Shown here piece by piece: positions 48,428-59,890 of a DNA stretch of 64,000 nucleotides; within the stretch, counting starts at the first letter, position 1, and every line of letters starts with the position of its first letter. A program made the position numbers and the translations under genes. The notes under the pieces are model-generated. The model made no database searches. It was not told where the DNA came from and was given only the letters and a program-made list of their open reading frames with translations. The stretch comes from Mytilus californianus (lineage: Eukaryota; Mollusca; Bivalvia; Mytilida; Mytilidae). The stretch spans positions 53,138,384 through 53,202,383 of the forward strand of contig NW_026262712.1 in NCBI RefSeq assembly GCF_021869535.1, read 5' to 3'.

Positions 48428-51155
48428 GCTCACCTGACCTGAAAGGTCAAGTGAGCTTTTCTCATCACTTTGCGTCCGTCGTCCTGCGTCCGTCGTCCGT
48501 CGTCCGTAAACTTTTACAAAAATCTTCTCCTCTGAAACTACTGGGCCAAATTTGACCAAACTTGGCCACAATCATTATTGGGGTATCTAGTTTAAAAAAT
48601 GTGTCCGGTGACCCGGCCAACCAACCAAGATGGCCGCCATGGCTTAAAATAGAACATAGGGGTAAAATGTAGATTTTGGCTTATATCTCTGAAACCAAAG
48701 CATTTAGAGCAAATCTGAAATGGGGTAAAATTGTTTATCAGGTCAAGATCTATCTGCCCTGAAATTTTCAGATGAATCGGACAACCCGTTGTTGGGTTGC
48801 TGCCCCTGAATTGGTAATTTTAAGGAAATTTTGCAGTTTTTAGCTCACCTGACCTGAAAGGTCAAGTGAGCTTTTCTCATCACTTTGCGTCCGTCGTCCG
48901 TCGTCCTGCGTCCGTCGTCCGTCGTCCGTCGTCCGTAAACTTTTACAAAAATCTTCTCCTCTGAAACTACTGGGCCAAATTTAACCAAACTTGGCCACAA
49001 TCATCATTGGGGTATCTAGTTTTAAAAATGTGTGGCGTGACCCTGTCAACCAACCAAGATGGCCGCCACGGCTAAAAATAGAACATAGGGGTAAAATGCA
49101 GTTTTTAGCTTATAACTCAAAAACCAAAGCATTAAGAGCAAATCTGACATGGGGTAAAATTGTTCATCAGGTCAAGATCTATCTGCCCTGAAATTTTCAG
49201 ATGAATCGGACAACCCGTTATTGGGTTGCTGCCCCTGAATTGGTAATTTTAAGGAAATTTTGCTGTTTTTGGTTATTATCTTGAATATTATTATAGATAG
49301 AGATAAACTGTAAACAGCAATAATGTTCAGCAAAGTAAGATTTACAAATAAGTCAATATAACCGAAATGGTTAGTTGACCCCTTTAGGAGAAATTGCCCT
49401 TTATAGTCAATTTTTAACCATTTTTCGTAAATCTTAGTAATCTTTTACAAAAATCTTCTCCTCTGAAACAACTGGGCCAAATTAAACCAAACTTGGCCAC
49501 AATCATCATTGGGGTATCTAGTTTAAAAAATGTGTGGCGTGACCCGGCCAACCAACCAAGATGGCCGCCACAGCTAAAAATAGAACATAGGGGTAAAATG
49601 CAGTTTTTGGCTTATAACTCAAAAACCAAAGCATTTAGAGCAAATCTGACATGAAGTAAAATTGTTTATCAGGTCAAGATCTATCTGCCCTAAAATTTTC
49701 AGATGAATCGAACAACCTGTTGTTGGGTTGCTGCCCCTGAATTGGTAATTTTAAGGAAATTTTGCTGTTTTTGGTTATTATCTTGAATATTATTATAGAT
49801 AGAGATAAACTGTAAACAGCAATAATGTTCAGCAAAGTAAGATTAACAAATAAGTCAACATGACTGAAATGGTCAGTTGACCCCTTTAGGAGTTATTGCC
49901 CTTTATAGTCAATTTTTAACAATTTTTCGTAAATCTTAGTAATCTTTTACAAAAATCTTCTCCTCTGAAACTACGTGGCCAAATTAAACCAAACTTAGCA
50001 ACAATCATCATTTGGTTATCTAGTTTTAAAAATGTGTGGCGTGACCTGGTCAACCAACCAAGATGGCCGCCACGGCTAAAAATAGAACATAGGGGTAAAA
50101 TTCAGTTTTTGGCTTTTAACTCAAAAACCAAAGCATTTAAAGCAAATCTGACATGGGGTAAAATTGTTCATCAGGTCAAGATCTATCTGCCCTGAAATTT
50201 TCAGATGAATCGGACAACCCGTTATTGGGTTGCTGCCCCTGAATTGGTAATTTTAAGGAAATTTTGCTGTTTTTGGTTATTATCTTGAATATTATTATAG
50301 ATAGAGATAAACTGTAAACAGCAATAATGTTCAGCAAAGTAAGATTTACAAATAAGTCAATATAACCGAAATGGTCAGTTGACCCCTTTAGGAGTAATTG
50401 CCCTTTATAGTCAATTTTTAACCATTTTTCGTAAATCTTAGTAATCTTTTACAAAAATCTTCTCCTCTGAAACAACTGGGCCAAATTAAACCAAACTTGG
50501 CCACAATCATCATTTGGTTATTTAGTTTTAAAAATGTGTGGCGTGACCTGGTCAACCAACCAAGATGGCCGCCACGGCTAAAAATAGAACATAGGGGTAA
50601 AATTCAGTTTTTGGCTTTTAACTCAAAAACCAAAGCATTTAAAGCAAATCTGACATGAAGTAAAATTGTTTATCAGGTCAAGATCTATCTGCCCTGAAAT
50701 TTTCAGATGAATCGGACAACCCGTTGTTGGGTTGCTGCCCCTGAATTGGTAATTTTAAGGTAATTTTGCTGTTTTTGGTTATTATCTTGAATATTATTAT
50801 AGATAGAGATAAACTGTAAAAAACGATAAATGTCGGCAAAGTAAGATCAACAAATAAGTCAACATGACCGAAATTGTCAGTTGACCCCTTTAGGAGTTAT
50901 TGCCCTTTATAGTCAATTTTAACCATTTTTTCGTAAATCTTAGTAATCTTTTACAAAAATCTTCTCCTCTGAAACTACTGGGCCAAGTTAATTATAGATA
51001 GAGATAATTGTAAGCAGGAAAAATGTTCAGTAAATTAAGATGTACAAACACATCACCATCACCAAAACACAATTTTGTCATGAATCCATCTGCGTCCTTT
51101 GTTTAATATTCACATAGACCAAGGTGAGCGACACAGGCTCTTTAGAGCCTCTAGT
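48428..51155 (+). repeat. Repeat C tandem array, ~503-bp unit
   Basis: Two heads ('agctcacctgacctgaaagg' at about 48428 and 48842), each with (GTCC)n, precede tandem units. Unit starts ('cttttacaaaaatcttctcc') fall near 49443, 49945, 50449 and 50952, i.e. about 503 bp apart. Each unit has 'agatggccgcca', 'caacccgttgttgggttgct' and 'gagttattgcccttta'. It ends with 'ggtgagcgacacaggctc' and 'tttagagcct' near 51120-51152. Confidence 0.85.
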
Positions 51156-52018
51156 TGGTTATTATCTTGAATATTATTATAGATAGAGGTAAACTGTAAA
51201 CAGCAATAATGTTCAGCAAAGTAAGATCTACAAATAAGTCAACTTGACCAAAATGGTCAGTTGACCCCTTAAGGAGTTATTGCCCTTTATAGTCAATTTT
51301 TAACCATTTTTCGTAAATTTTTGTAATCTTTTACAAAAATCTTCTCCTCTGAAACTACTAAGACAAATTTAACCAAACTTGTCCAAAATCATCATTACGG
51401 TATCTAGTTTAAAAAATGTGTCCAATGACCCAGCCCGCGAACCAAGATGGCCGACATGGCTAAAAAATAGTACATAGGGTAAAATGCAGTTTTTGGCTCA
51501 TATCTCTGAAACCAAAGCATTTAGAGCAAATCTGATGGTATACAATTGTTCATTAGGTCAAGATTTATCTGCCCTGAAATTTTCAGACCAATCAGGCAAC
51601 CTGTTGTTGGGTTGCTGCCCCTGAATTGGTAATTTTAAGGAAATTTTGCCGTTTTTGGTTATTATCTTGAATATTATTATAGATAGAGATAAACTGTAAA
51701 CAGCAATAATGTTCAGCAAAGTAAGATCTACAAATAAGGCAACATGACCAAAATTGTCAATTGACCCCTTAAGGAGTTATTGCCCTTTATAGTCAATTTT
51801 TTACAATTTTCATAAATTTTGTAAATTTTTGTAAATTTTTAAAAGTATTTTCCACTGTAACTACCGGGCCAAGTTCATTATAGATAGAGATAATAGTAAG
51901 GAGCAAGAATATTCAGTAAAGTAAGATCTACAAACACATCACCATCACCAAAACACAATTTTGTCATGAATCCATCTGTGTCCTTTGTTTAATATGCACA
52001 TAGACCAAGGTGAGCGAC
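51156..52018 (+). repeat. Second repeat C tail, joined in mid-unit
   Basis: Restarts inside a unit ('ggttattatcttgaatatta'), continues for about 1.7 units and ends 'ccaaggtgagcgacat', losing the final hairpin. Confidence 0.75.
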
Positions 52019-52020
52019 AT

Positions 52021-52206
52021 TTAGTTTTGATTTTTTATAACCTTTGAACTCCAATTGGCTATAATATTATACATCACCAACATGGACCTACATTCAATAA
52101 GCCAATTGGAATTTTTTGGTGTTGATGGATCGGACTTGATAGCAAACTGTGTAAATTCTAATTCATCCTGTGTGCAACTAAGGGAAGCCGACATTTTAAA
52201 TTCCAA
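52021..52206 (-). CDS. Possible first exon, unrecognised
   Basis: A minus-strand frame from 52206 contains an internal Met with good context (aaaATGtcg). It reads MSASLSCTQDELEFTQFAIK, then KSDPSTPKNSNWLIECRSML, up to a possible donor 'tcaaag|gttata'. Composition is less AT-biased than the surroundings. No family is recognised and no downstream exon found. An 'agccaattgg' inverted pair within it hints at a small repeat instead. Confidence 0.2.
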   Translation of the reverse strand: MEFKMSASLSCTQDELEFTQFAIKSDPSTPKNSNWLIECRSMLVMYNIIANWSSKVIKNQN

Positions 52207-52649
52207 AATTTAACTGATATGCGATTTCTTCCATCTAAACAAAATAGTCACATTTCTTTCCTGAAAATCTCCATTTTTGTCAAATTTCATTCAAATTTGA
52301 ATCAAACACTAAGCCAAAAAACCTTGTAGGTGTTTACTTTTGATGCCAAAGCGTATGTGTTACACCAGACAATATAGCTGCCAAAGTCAAAACAAAGTCT
52401 TGCAGATTTATATACAAAAAAAAAAAAACAATTTGAAATGAAAAGTTTTGTGCTTGTATTTTGTATTAGAATGGAGATTACTCTTTATTGTAATTTAAGT
52501 ATGGCATATATATAACTTGGCTATTTGTTTTAATAAGGGCTTAAAATAAAATACTAACATCTCCCTAATGAAGTTTTCACTAGAAGAGCTCAAATTTCAA
52601 TTTTTGGCAATGTTCAGAGATTTAACCAAACTTTTTGATAGTAAAGCAA

Positions 52650-52905
52650 CATGTTAATATCTTTCTGATGACGAAATTGTTGAAATTTATGAAGTTGAGG
52701 AATTGGGTAACATATTGATATCTTTCTGATGATGAAATTGTTGAAATGTATGAAGTTGAGGATTTAGGTAACATATTGATATCTTTCTGATGATGAAATT
52801 GTTGAAATGTATGAAGTTGAGGATTTAGGTAACATATTGATATCTTTCTGATGATGAAATTGTTGAAATGTATGAAGTTGAGGATTCAGGTCACTTCTTG
52901 TTCAG
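52650..52905 (+). repeat. 61-bp tandem repeat, 4 units
   Basis: 'ctttctgatgatgaaattgt' starts at 52661, 52722, 52783 and 52844, exactly 61 bp apart. The last three units are almost identical. Confidence 0.9.
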
Positions 52906-53764
52906 AAATTCTTATTTTTAGCTGTGTGGTGTTACCCCGAACAAGAAATATATATATAGTTCAATGCAAGCATTAAATTATTGGACATTTTATTTGTATT
53001 TATGAGGTAAACAAAGATTTTTTAAGTACTTTTAAAAAATAACTATTTGGCAAATTTTTTTTTAATAAAAACATTTGCGGGGGAAGTTTCCAGTGAGGAT
53101 CTCTTTTCTGTTGTGTTTTCAAATATTTATCTTAGATTACTCGAACTGTATGCACACCAATCTTTTTTAAATCAAATTGAATTTGATTATTGTATAGAAT
53201 GTTTGATAAGTCTTCAAAAGCCATGATTATATATTATCATCAGTATTACATAATTATTTAATATAATTTTCATTTCATAATTTGCCTTTTCAGAATCTAA
53301 TGAACTTCGGGTAATTTCTTTTCAAAATGGTATTCCAGAATGATGTCATTGGTTAACTAAATCCTAAATAATTGGATATCAGTCATATGAAATAAATTTT
53401 TTTTTTCATTTTCAAAGTCCTGTAAATTCTGAATTGGCAAAATGTGTGTTTCTTTGATTTTGTTATGTATTTGAAAACTTTTCAATAGTCGGGATGACAT
53501 TAAATATTTGTAACAAAACGTTTTTATCTTTGAATAGATTAGATTTATTAAAACCGTTAACTTTCCTTTTAGCATTATCTTTGAGTAGTTTAATAATGTG
53601 TAGATAATACATAAAAAAGATAGCAGGAAATACCCAAAAATATTGGATAGCACAACAAACCACAGCAACCCCCCCAAACATCATACTTAGACTAGAAAAT
53701 AGATGTACAAATAAAAACAAACATACAACACATGGTACATATAGCCTGACTTGGTACAGGCACA

Positions 53765-53870
53765 GCATGTGCTGCATCTTTGCTTGTCAAGGGTTACGAT
53801 CCATTCCCCTCCGTGCTCTTTTGAGAGGAGGTGATTGGATTGTAACCCTTAGCTAGCGGAGATGCATGTG
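53765..53870. mobile_element. ~106-bp fold-back MITE
   Basis: 'aagggttacgatcca' and 'tggattgtaaccctt' are near inverses, and outer 'catgtgctgcatct' pairs with 'gatgcatgtg'. Confidence 0.6.
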
Positions 53871-54239
53871 GTGTTATTTAACCAGTTTTATAAGCACACC
53901 CCCTTTTTACCTATCTAGACTGTATGTCTTAAAAGTAAATCAGAGAATAAGAAACCTGCATGGTGCAGCTAAAAGTATGGTATCTGTAACCTTAAGCTTG
54001 TAAAAGTATCTTTAATGTTTATGCAAAGTTAGGCTCAATAAAGTCACCTCCATTGGAGCCCATTCTAAGCAAACTATATGTTTTGAAATTTACACAATGT
54101 TCCAAGTTTTATCCAACTCTGCATGGCAGCAAACATTTTTTTCTTTCAATTCTACATGGATTTGTACTTTCCTGGATGAGTTGATTATTTTATATTAAAT
54201 TCTGTAGCCAATAGTTATATCATTTTATTATACTTCACG

Positions 54240-54662
54240 TAAAAATGCCATATTTTGATTGGCTAATATGAGGGTGTTCATTTTGAATGTCACCCTCTTG
54301 TCCAGACCAATCAAAAATCGATAATTTAAAGGACAATGAATTGAAATTACATCAAGTTATTAAAGACAATGCTTTAGTTCTACGTTTTGGCTCAGATTCT
54401 ATTATTTGACTGTCAAAATAAAAAAATAAAACATCTTGCTTCACTTCTAAACCCTGTAACGTTGTTATGTATGTGAAGTCATAGAAAATACTTTTGAATA
54501 AAATTCATCTGTAAAAGACAATAATGATAGGACTTTCAGTATAATAAATTAAATAACACATAGCTGAGAGGGTGAAAGAGCAGATTGGTACCCGAGAAAA
54601 CATTGTCAACCGCGGAGAAGCCAAGGTTGACAATGCTTTTTCGAGGGGTATCAATCTGCTAT
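54240..54662. repeat. Two neighbouring inverted repeats
   Basis: 54255-54312: 'ttttgattggctaatatgag' with inverse 'gaccaatcaaaa' around 'gggtg..caccc'. 54552-54662: 'aaataacacatagc' with inverse 'gctatgtgttattt', and inner 'acattgtcaac' with 'gttgacaatg'. Possibly ends or pieces of small elements. Confidence 0.55.
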
Positions 54663-54787
54663 GTGTTATTTATATAATGTAGAACTATAGACAAAAATCA
54701 GTTGCTTAGTCAAATTTCAGCATCTGTAGATTACTGAGCCCTGTAAATTTCCACATTTTAATTCTATGATTTTGACATGATACCAAT

Positions 54788-55339
54788 ATGTCTGAAACAC
54801 TCAATAAAACATATCCTATATCATCTGCAACATATGTCTGAAACACTCAATAAAACATATCCTATATCATCTGCAACATATGTCTGAAACACTCAATAAA
54901 ACATATCCTATATCATCTGTAACATATGTCTGAAACACTCAATAAAACATATCCTATATCATCTGCAACATATGTCTGAAACACTCAATAAAACATATCC
55001 TATATCATCTGCAACATATGTCTGAAACACACAATAAAACATATCCTATATCATCTGCAACATATGTCTGAAACACTCAATAAAACATATCCTATATCAT
55101 CTGCAACATATGTCTGAAACACTCAATAAAACATATCCTATATCATCTGCAACATATGTCTGAAACACTCAATAAAACATATCCTATATCATCTGCAACA
55201 TATGTCTGAAACACTCAATAAAACATATCCTATATCATCTGCAACATATGTCTGAAACACTCAATAAAACATATCCTATATCATCTGCAACATATGTCTG
55301 AGACACTCAATAAAACATATCCTATATCATCTGTAACAC
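54788..55339 (+). repeat. 46-bp minisatellite, 12 units
   Basis: Unit starts 'atgtctgaaacactcaataa' and repeats every 46 bp for 12 units with only a handful of substitutions. The array must have expanded or been homogenised recently. Confidence 0.95.
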
Positions 55340-55649
55340 AGGACATGCTTTTTTTTATCACAATCTGTGGAACCAATATAGAAACAGATTTTACCACTGA
55401 AGTTAACTTTGTGACGAAAGCAGATTGTGAGACATGGGGATTACAATGCGGCAGCGTAAACTATTTGTATAAAGCTGTATATTTCAAAAGGTAGAAGACC
55501 TGGATGCTTCATACCTTGTATGCAGATACCTTATGTTACGAAGTTTATTTCTGTCGTTTCCTCATTTTCATGAAAAAATAGTTTTGTTGTCATGTGAAAT
55601 TATCACATATATATTAGTATTATGATTACTATATTTGGTTTATGGCTTC

Positions 55650-56505
55650 CTTGCAAGGTTTACATGTATGTCAGACAGGGTTCACCTGACCTCGACCTCA
55701 TTTTATAGATCAGTGATCAAGGTTAAGTTTATGTGGTCAAGTCTGTATATCAGATACTATAAGCAATAGGTCAACTATATTAGGTGTATGGAATGATTGT
55801 AAGGTGTACATGTATGACTGGCAGGTTTCATCTGACCTTGACATCATTTCCATGGTTCATTGGACAATGTGTAGTTTTTGTGGATTTCTTTAATTTCTCA
55901 GATACTATGCAAAATAGAGCCACTATATTTTGTGTTTGGAATGATTGTAAAGATTACATGTCGTCTGTCTGTTAGGTTTCATACAACCTTGACCTCATTT
56001 TCATGGTTCATTGGTCAATGTTAATTTTTCAAGGTTTTATCAGTTTATCAGATACTTTAAGCAATAGGTCAATTATATTTGGTGTATGGAATGATTACAA
56101 GGTGTACCGATAAATAAGAAGATGTGGTATGAGTGCCAATGAGACAACTCTCCATCCCAGTCACAATGTGTAAAAAGTTTACAATTATAGGTCAAAGTAC
56201 GGCCTTCAACACGGAGCCTTGGCTCACACCGAACAGCAAGCTATATAGGGCCCCAAAATGACTAGTGTTAAACGATTCAGGAAAACCAACGGTCTAATCT
56301 ATATAAAAAAGAGAAACACTTATGAAACATATTAACAAACGACAACCACTGAACAATAGGCTCCTGTCCGTCCGACAGGGTTCATATGATCTTGACCTCA
56401 TTTTCATGATTTATTGGTGAATGTTAATATTCAAGTGGTATTGTCAGTTTATTAGATACTCAAAGCAATATGTCAACTATATTAGGTGTATCGAATGAAT
56501 GTAAA
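55650..56505 (+). repeat. Repeat I tandem, ~165-bp unit, about 4 units
   Basis: Units contain 'cttgacctcattttcatgg', 'ttcattggtcaatg', 'tcagatact' and 'gcaataggtcaactatatt'. A repeat A copy separates the last unit from the others. Confidence 0.75.
56108..56372 (+). repeat. Repeat A copy inserted in repeat I array
   Basis: 'gaagatgtggtatgagtgcc' to 'caataggctcctg', same subfamily as 8855-9110. It interrupts the repeat I array after 'aaggtgtac' and the array resumes at 'tccgacagggttcatatg'. Confidence 0.8.
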
Positions 56506-56583
56506 AGTCAGGGTATTCAGTATTTGCTTGCAAGTCAGACGTCGTTTGTTTCCGCATGCAAATACTGAATACCCAGACTTTTA
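56502..56583. repeat. 82-bp inverted repeat
   Basis: 'taaaagtcagggtattcagt' plus 'atttgc' and its inverse 'gcaaatactgaatacccag' plus 'actttta', one mismatch. Adjacent to the GIY-YIG fragment. Confidence 0.75.
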
Positions 56584-56626
56584 ACAGTCAATCCACTGGT
56601 ACGGAATACCTGAGACTATTATACTA

Positions 56627-56800
56627 ATTTGCAATGTTGATTCCAAGACTACAAATGCTGTGTATCTTCTACATTGTAAATGTGGTAAACTGTATGTTGG
56701 CGAGTCAGAACAGCCATTCCACAAACGTATGAACGGCCATCGTAGCGACTATGAATGCAAGCCAGTCCGAGACCTTCCTCTCAGTCGACATTGGGAATGT
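56627..56800 (+). pseudogene. GIY-YIG endonuclease fragment of a Penelope-like element
   Basis: A ~57-codon open stretch reads AVYLLHCKCGKLYVGESEQP, then FHKRMNGHRSDYECKPV and LPLSRHWE. The VYLLHC..CGKLYVG block is the GIY-YIG core with its paired Cys, followed by the conserved R and H of the nuclease helix. Such domains nick target DNA for Penelope-like retroelements. No reverse transcriptase precedes it; the copy is 5'-truncated and immediately followed by the tail shared with 11815-12400. Confidence 0.8.
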
Positions 56801-57098
56801 ATTTCTACGCAGTCTCTGTTGTAATAACTTAACTTTCGTCACCTATGAAATTTTAGAAAATGTATCAGTTCAAATCTCACATTACTATTTCTGATAGAAG
56901 CATAAAATTATATATGCAGTCTCTGTTGTAAATACCCAACCTACGTCACTTTTGAAATTTTAGAATTGTATAAGCGTTGTTCGGTTTTAATTATACAAAT
57001 TTCAAGATCGTTATAGTCAGTAAATCAGAATAGATTGATATGATTCATTGTACATCATAATCATACTGATAAAGGATATCTGGTATCCGAAATATTTA
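56801..57098 (+). mobile_element. Penelope-like element 3' tail, left part
   Basis: Collinear with 11820-12240 ('cgcagtctctgttgtaataa', 'gatatctggtatccgaaat'). Cut at 'aaatattta' by the 57099-58049 insertion and resumed at 58050. Confidence 0.75.
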
Positions 57099-58049
57099 TA
57101 GCCTGGGTTCCCGGCCCGATCTAGCTGCACGTCGCAAGGGCCAGGTGGGGAACAAATACCACGTGATCGATTCAGTGCCAGTTGACTCTGAATCTAAAGT
57201 GAGGCTGAATAAATATTTGCATAAATTTTGATGTTTGATGTAAACCAGAGATTTCAAACCAATGATTAAGAAACATTGCTTCTGATTCAATACATTTTGC
57301 TCTCAGATTGACGAGTCCCCATTGTCAGTAATATAATAAAATAAATATATATTAAACAGTATAAATAAATACTAGTATGTGTAATCAAAAGAAACTTTGA
57401 AAAATGTTGTACATTTAATATATATTTTATCAGGAAGGATTATATGGGGTAAGAGTCAACGAAACAACTCTTTATTTACAAAAATCAAATTTAATAAATA
57501 TTGTAATTGTCTAATGTAATTATAATTTAAAATAGATGTACGATGGTGTATCTTCGCACATGTACACATCATTTGAAATGTAACCCCTCTCCCAAAAAAA
57601 AAATAACTGCAATTTTTGTTGGCCTTTACTTTTTATGTTTTTTTCCATATATATTTTGCCCTTTGAGATACATGTGTACATGTAAATTAGGTCGTAAAAG
57701 TAAAATCCAATTTACACCTTGGTCATGTGAAATCTTAAACTTTTAACTTTCTCACCAGTTGATTACTGATAAGAATTAACCCTTTTCTGCTTACTAATTA
57801 TCATCACACTAATAATTAGATATGATAACACTGTACATCAATTCATATAGAAAAATAAATACAGTCTAATTTTTACTAATTGATGTTAAACAAAAATTGA
57901 TTCGATACAGATGTAAAACAAACATTGCGCGACAAAATTAGTATTAACCAATCATTGACAGGCAGGACATTGATACACGCCTGGCTATACTGACAAGATT
58001 AGCCAGGACCCCAGGCTATACTGACAAGATTAGCCAGGACCCCAGGCTA
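57099..58049. mobile_element. 951-bp inverted-repeat element nested in the Penelope-like tail
   Basis: Ends are TAGCCTGGGTTCCCGGC and, inverted, TAGCCTGGGGTCCTGGC (15 of 17 match). AAATATTTA flanks both sides (57090-57098 and 58050-58058), a 9-bp duplication (8 if one base is coincidental). The right end holds two copies of a 31-bp unit beginning 'ggctatactgacaagatta'. No transposase frame. Confidence 0.85.
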
Positions 58050-58215
58050 AAATATTTATAGATACTTACATTTAATGTTTCCTTTTTTAATATTGGTGTT
58101 TTTTGTACACTTATTAGGCGTTTATTTATTGTGTACAGGTATCGTTACTCGTAAAGATCCAGCGCCCTCGTAAGAAAGATCGTTGACTAATATCTAGATG
58201 TTTTATATATATGTC
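58050..58215 (+). mobile_element. Penelope-like element 3' tail, right part
   Basis: Continues the tail: 'tattgtgtacaggtatcgtt', 'gatccagcgccctcgtaag', 'aagatcgttgact'. Matches 12240-12400. Confidence 0.75.
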
Positions 58216-59134
58216 TTAATATATTAGACTTATATAATTTTTTCCTTATCTGCACAGTATCGTCTATTCTAGACGACCCGGTACATAGTAAATTTGCTGG
58301 TTGGTCCTTTTTATAGACCTATATATATACATAATTTAGATTAATTTAGGACATCGAGATCTGTATATTGTATAAAAATAAATTAAAGTGTCGGATTTAT
58401 ATTGATACGTATACCGTCGAGTCCTTTTTCATAATTAGAATCTCACATCAAGGAAAATCGTGTCATTTAATAAAGAAAAAATGAAATAATAACGTGTATC
58501 ACGGTATTAAAACAGAAGTGTCAATACAAAGAACTAGAATTTCAAATATTACTTTTATCATAATTAAGAAATTACGTACTTAAACAGACAAAAATCATAA
58601 TGCCCTTATATAATATTTGCAATAGATTGTATTAATTTTGATATTTTATTTTCGTACGAATCGAAATACTTAATACATGTATACTTAGTACATGTACAAT
58701 AACTCAAGTCCTTCACGTAATATTACAGTAGGAGTGCCGAGGGCGCGTGAGTCGTTTACTGAATAATCAAAAATAACTTAAATGTCATATATACGTGTAG
58801 TCTTTCTCCATAAAACAGGGTGTATAATTTCTATTGGTTTACTAGTATATAAGATTAAAAAATGACATTGAAATGTCAAGAGTTCAATTTCCCCTTACAC
58901 TTTTGAGAATGTGCATATTTTCGAATTTAATAATTTTAATTATTTAAGGCTTGCTAAGACGGAAATAATAAGTACACAGCTAAAATCGAGAAGTGACACG
59001 ATTAGATCATTTCCTTTATACGGAAGTCAGGTTTATGAGAGATAGTTTTCAACGAGGATGTTAAGTATAATACAAATATTGTAGTATTTTTTTAGTGTGA
59101 AATTTGTCTTGGTTTATCTTTTTAATATCTAAAT
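58216..59134. other. Upstream flank of the second claudin-like gene
   Basis: No other gene recognised. The last ~100 bases are probably 5' untranslated leader or promoter; no convincing TATA or initiator motif could be fixed. Confidence 0.35.
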
Positions 59135-59354
59135 ATGTCCAAACCAAAGATCCGGATTTTAGATATTGCAGCGTTTGTGTTGACTGTTTTAGCTACTATT
59201 GTTCAATTTGCTGGATTTTTTTTACCCAACTGGTGGAGTTACAAGTCCGATACTACTGAAGCAAAATTAGAATATGGAATGTTGTTTTCAACAGAGTGTA
59301 GTCCTGCTGGAGAATGCAAAGAAAACACAGCTGTTGTTATCGAGGGAGGAAAAG
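59135..59354 (+). CDS. Claudin-like four-transmembrane protein, exon 1 (gene continues beyond window)
   Basis: The exon encodes 73 residues plus the first base of a Gly codon, ending at the donor 'aaaag|gtgaga' (phase 1). Residues 10-30 are the first membrane span. The first extracellular loop starts PNWWSY with W33-W34 and carries LF at 50-51, C55 and C61, the same W-(L-aromatic)-C-C layout as the claudin-like gene at 10110-7164. Trp positions, intron phase and intron location agree with that gene, so they are likely paralogues in opposite orientation. The remaining three membrane spans are not found in the next 4.6 kb, so intron 1 extends past the right edge. The normal partner of the second Trp in claudins (W of GLW) is replaced by Phe. 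Start context is acceptable and no earlier in-frame ATG fits. Confidence 0.8.
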
Positions 59355-59689
59355 GTGAGAATTAAAAAGAGTATAATTTTAAAACTGTTTTGACTCTCAT
59401 GATTCTTCCTGGTATAATTTCACCTGACGTTATTCATTTATATTTTTTTATTTTTCTATTTTTCCTGGTTTACTTGTACCCGGAGTTTCTTAACCAATCA
59501 ACATATATCAGTTTCATCATTTTACCTATTAAATATTTTATCTGATTTAGATCACCTCTGTAACGTTAGACAAGTAGTAATTCAGTCAAATGAAATGTCT
59601 AGTTGTTCAGTCGATTCAAATCAATTTCAAATTTAAAACACGAGAAAGCATGATGGACATTAAAAAAATGAAAACAATACGTTATAAAT

Positions 59690-59890
59690 TTCATGCGTCC
59701 GAAGCGCTTTTCTGGATTTACCTTCATTAGGAACGCTCAAAGCCGAATATTTGAAAGCCAAGGTTGTATGAGGACCGAAAACGTTGAAGAGCTATAAACC
59801 AAAAAGAACCTAAAGAAATAGTCAAATCCATATAAGGTCAACTTTGCCTGATAGAGTTGAAACCTTAGTTTCTAAATAATTTCAAAATTT
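59690..59890 (-). repeat. Dispersed repeat, inverse of 3130-3400
   Basis: 'gaagcgcttttctggattta' and 'ccttcattaggaacgctc' mirror the left-end copy; then 'accaaaaagaacctaaag' and 'aaggtcaac'. Lies in intron 1 of the second claudin-like gene. Confidence 0.5.

Noticed and set aside
55294-55494. Open frame ending CETWGLQCGSVNYLYKAVYF
   Set aside because: Its first third is the 46-bp minisatellite; the remainder has no recognised family or clear exon boundaries.
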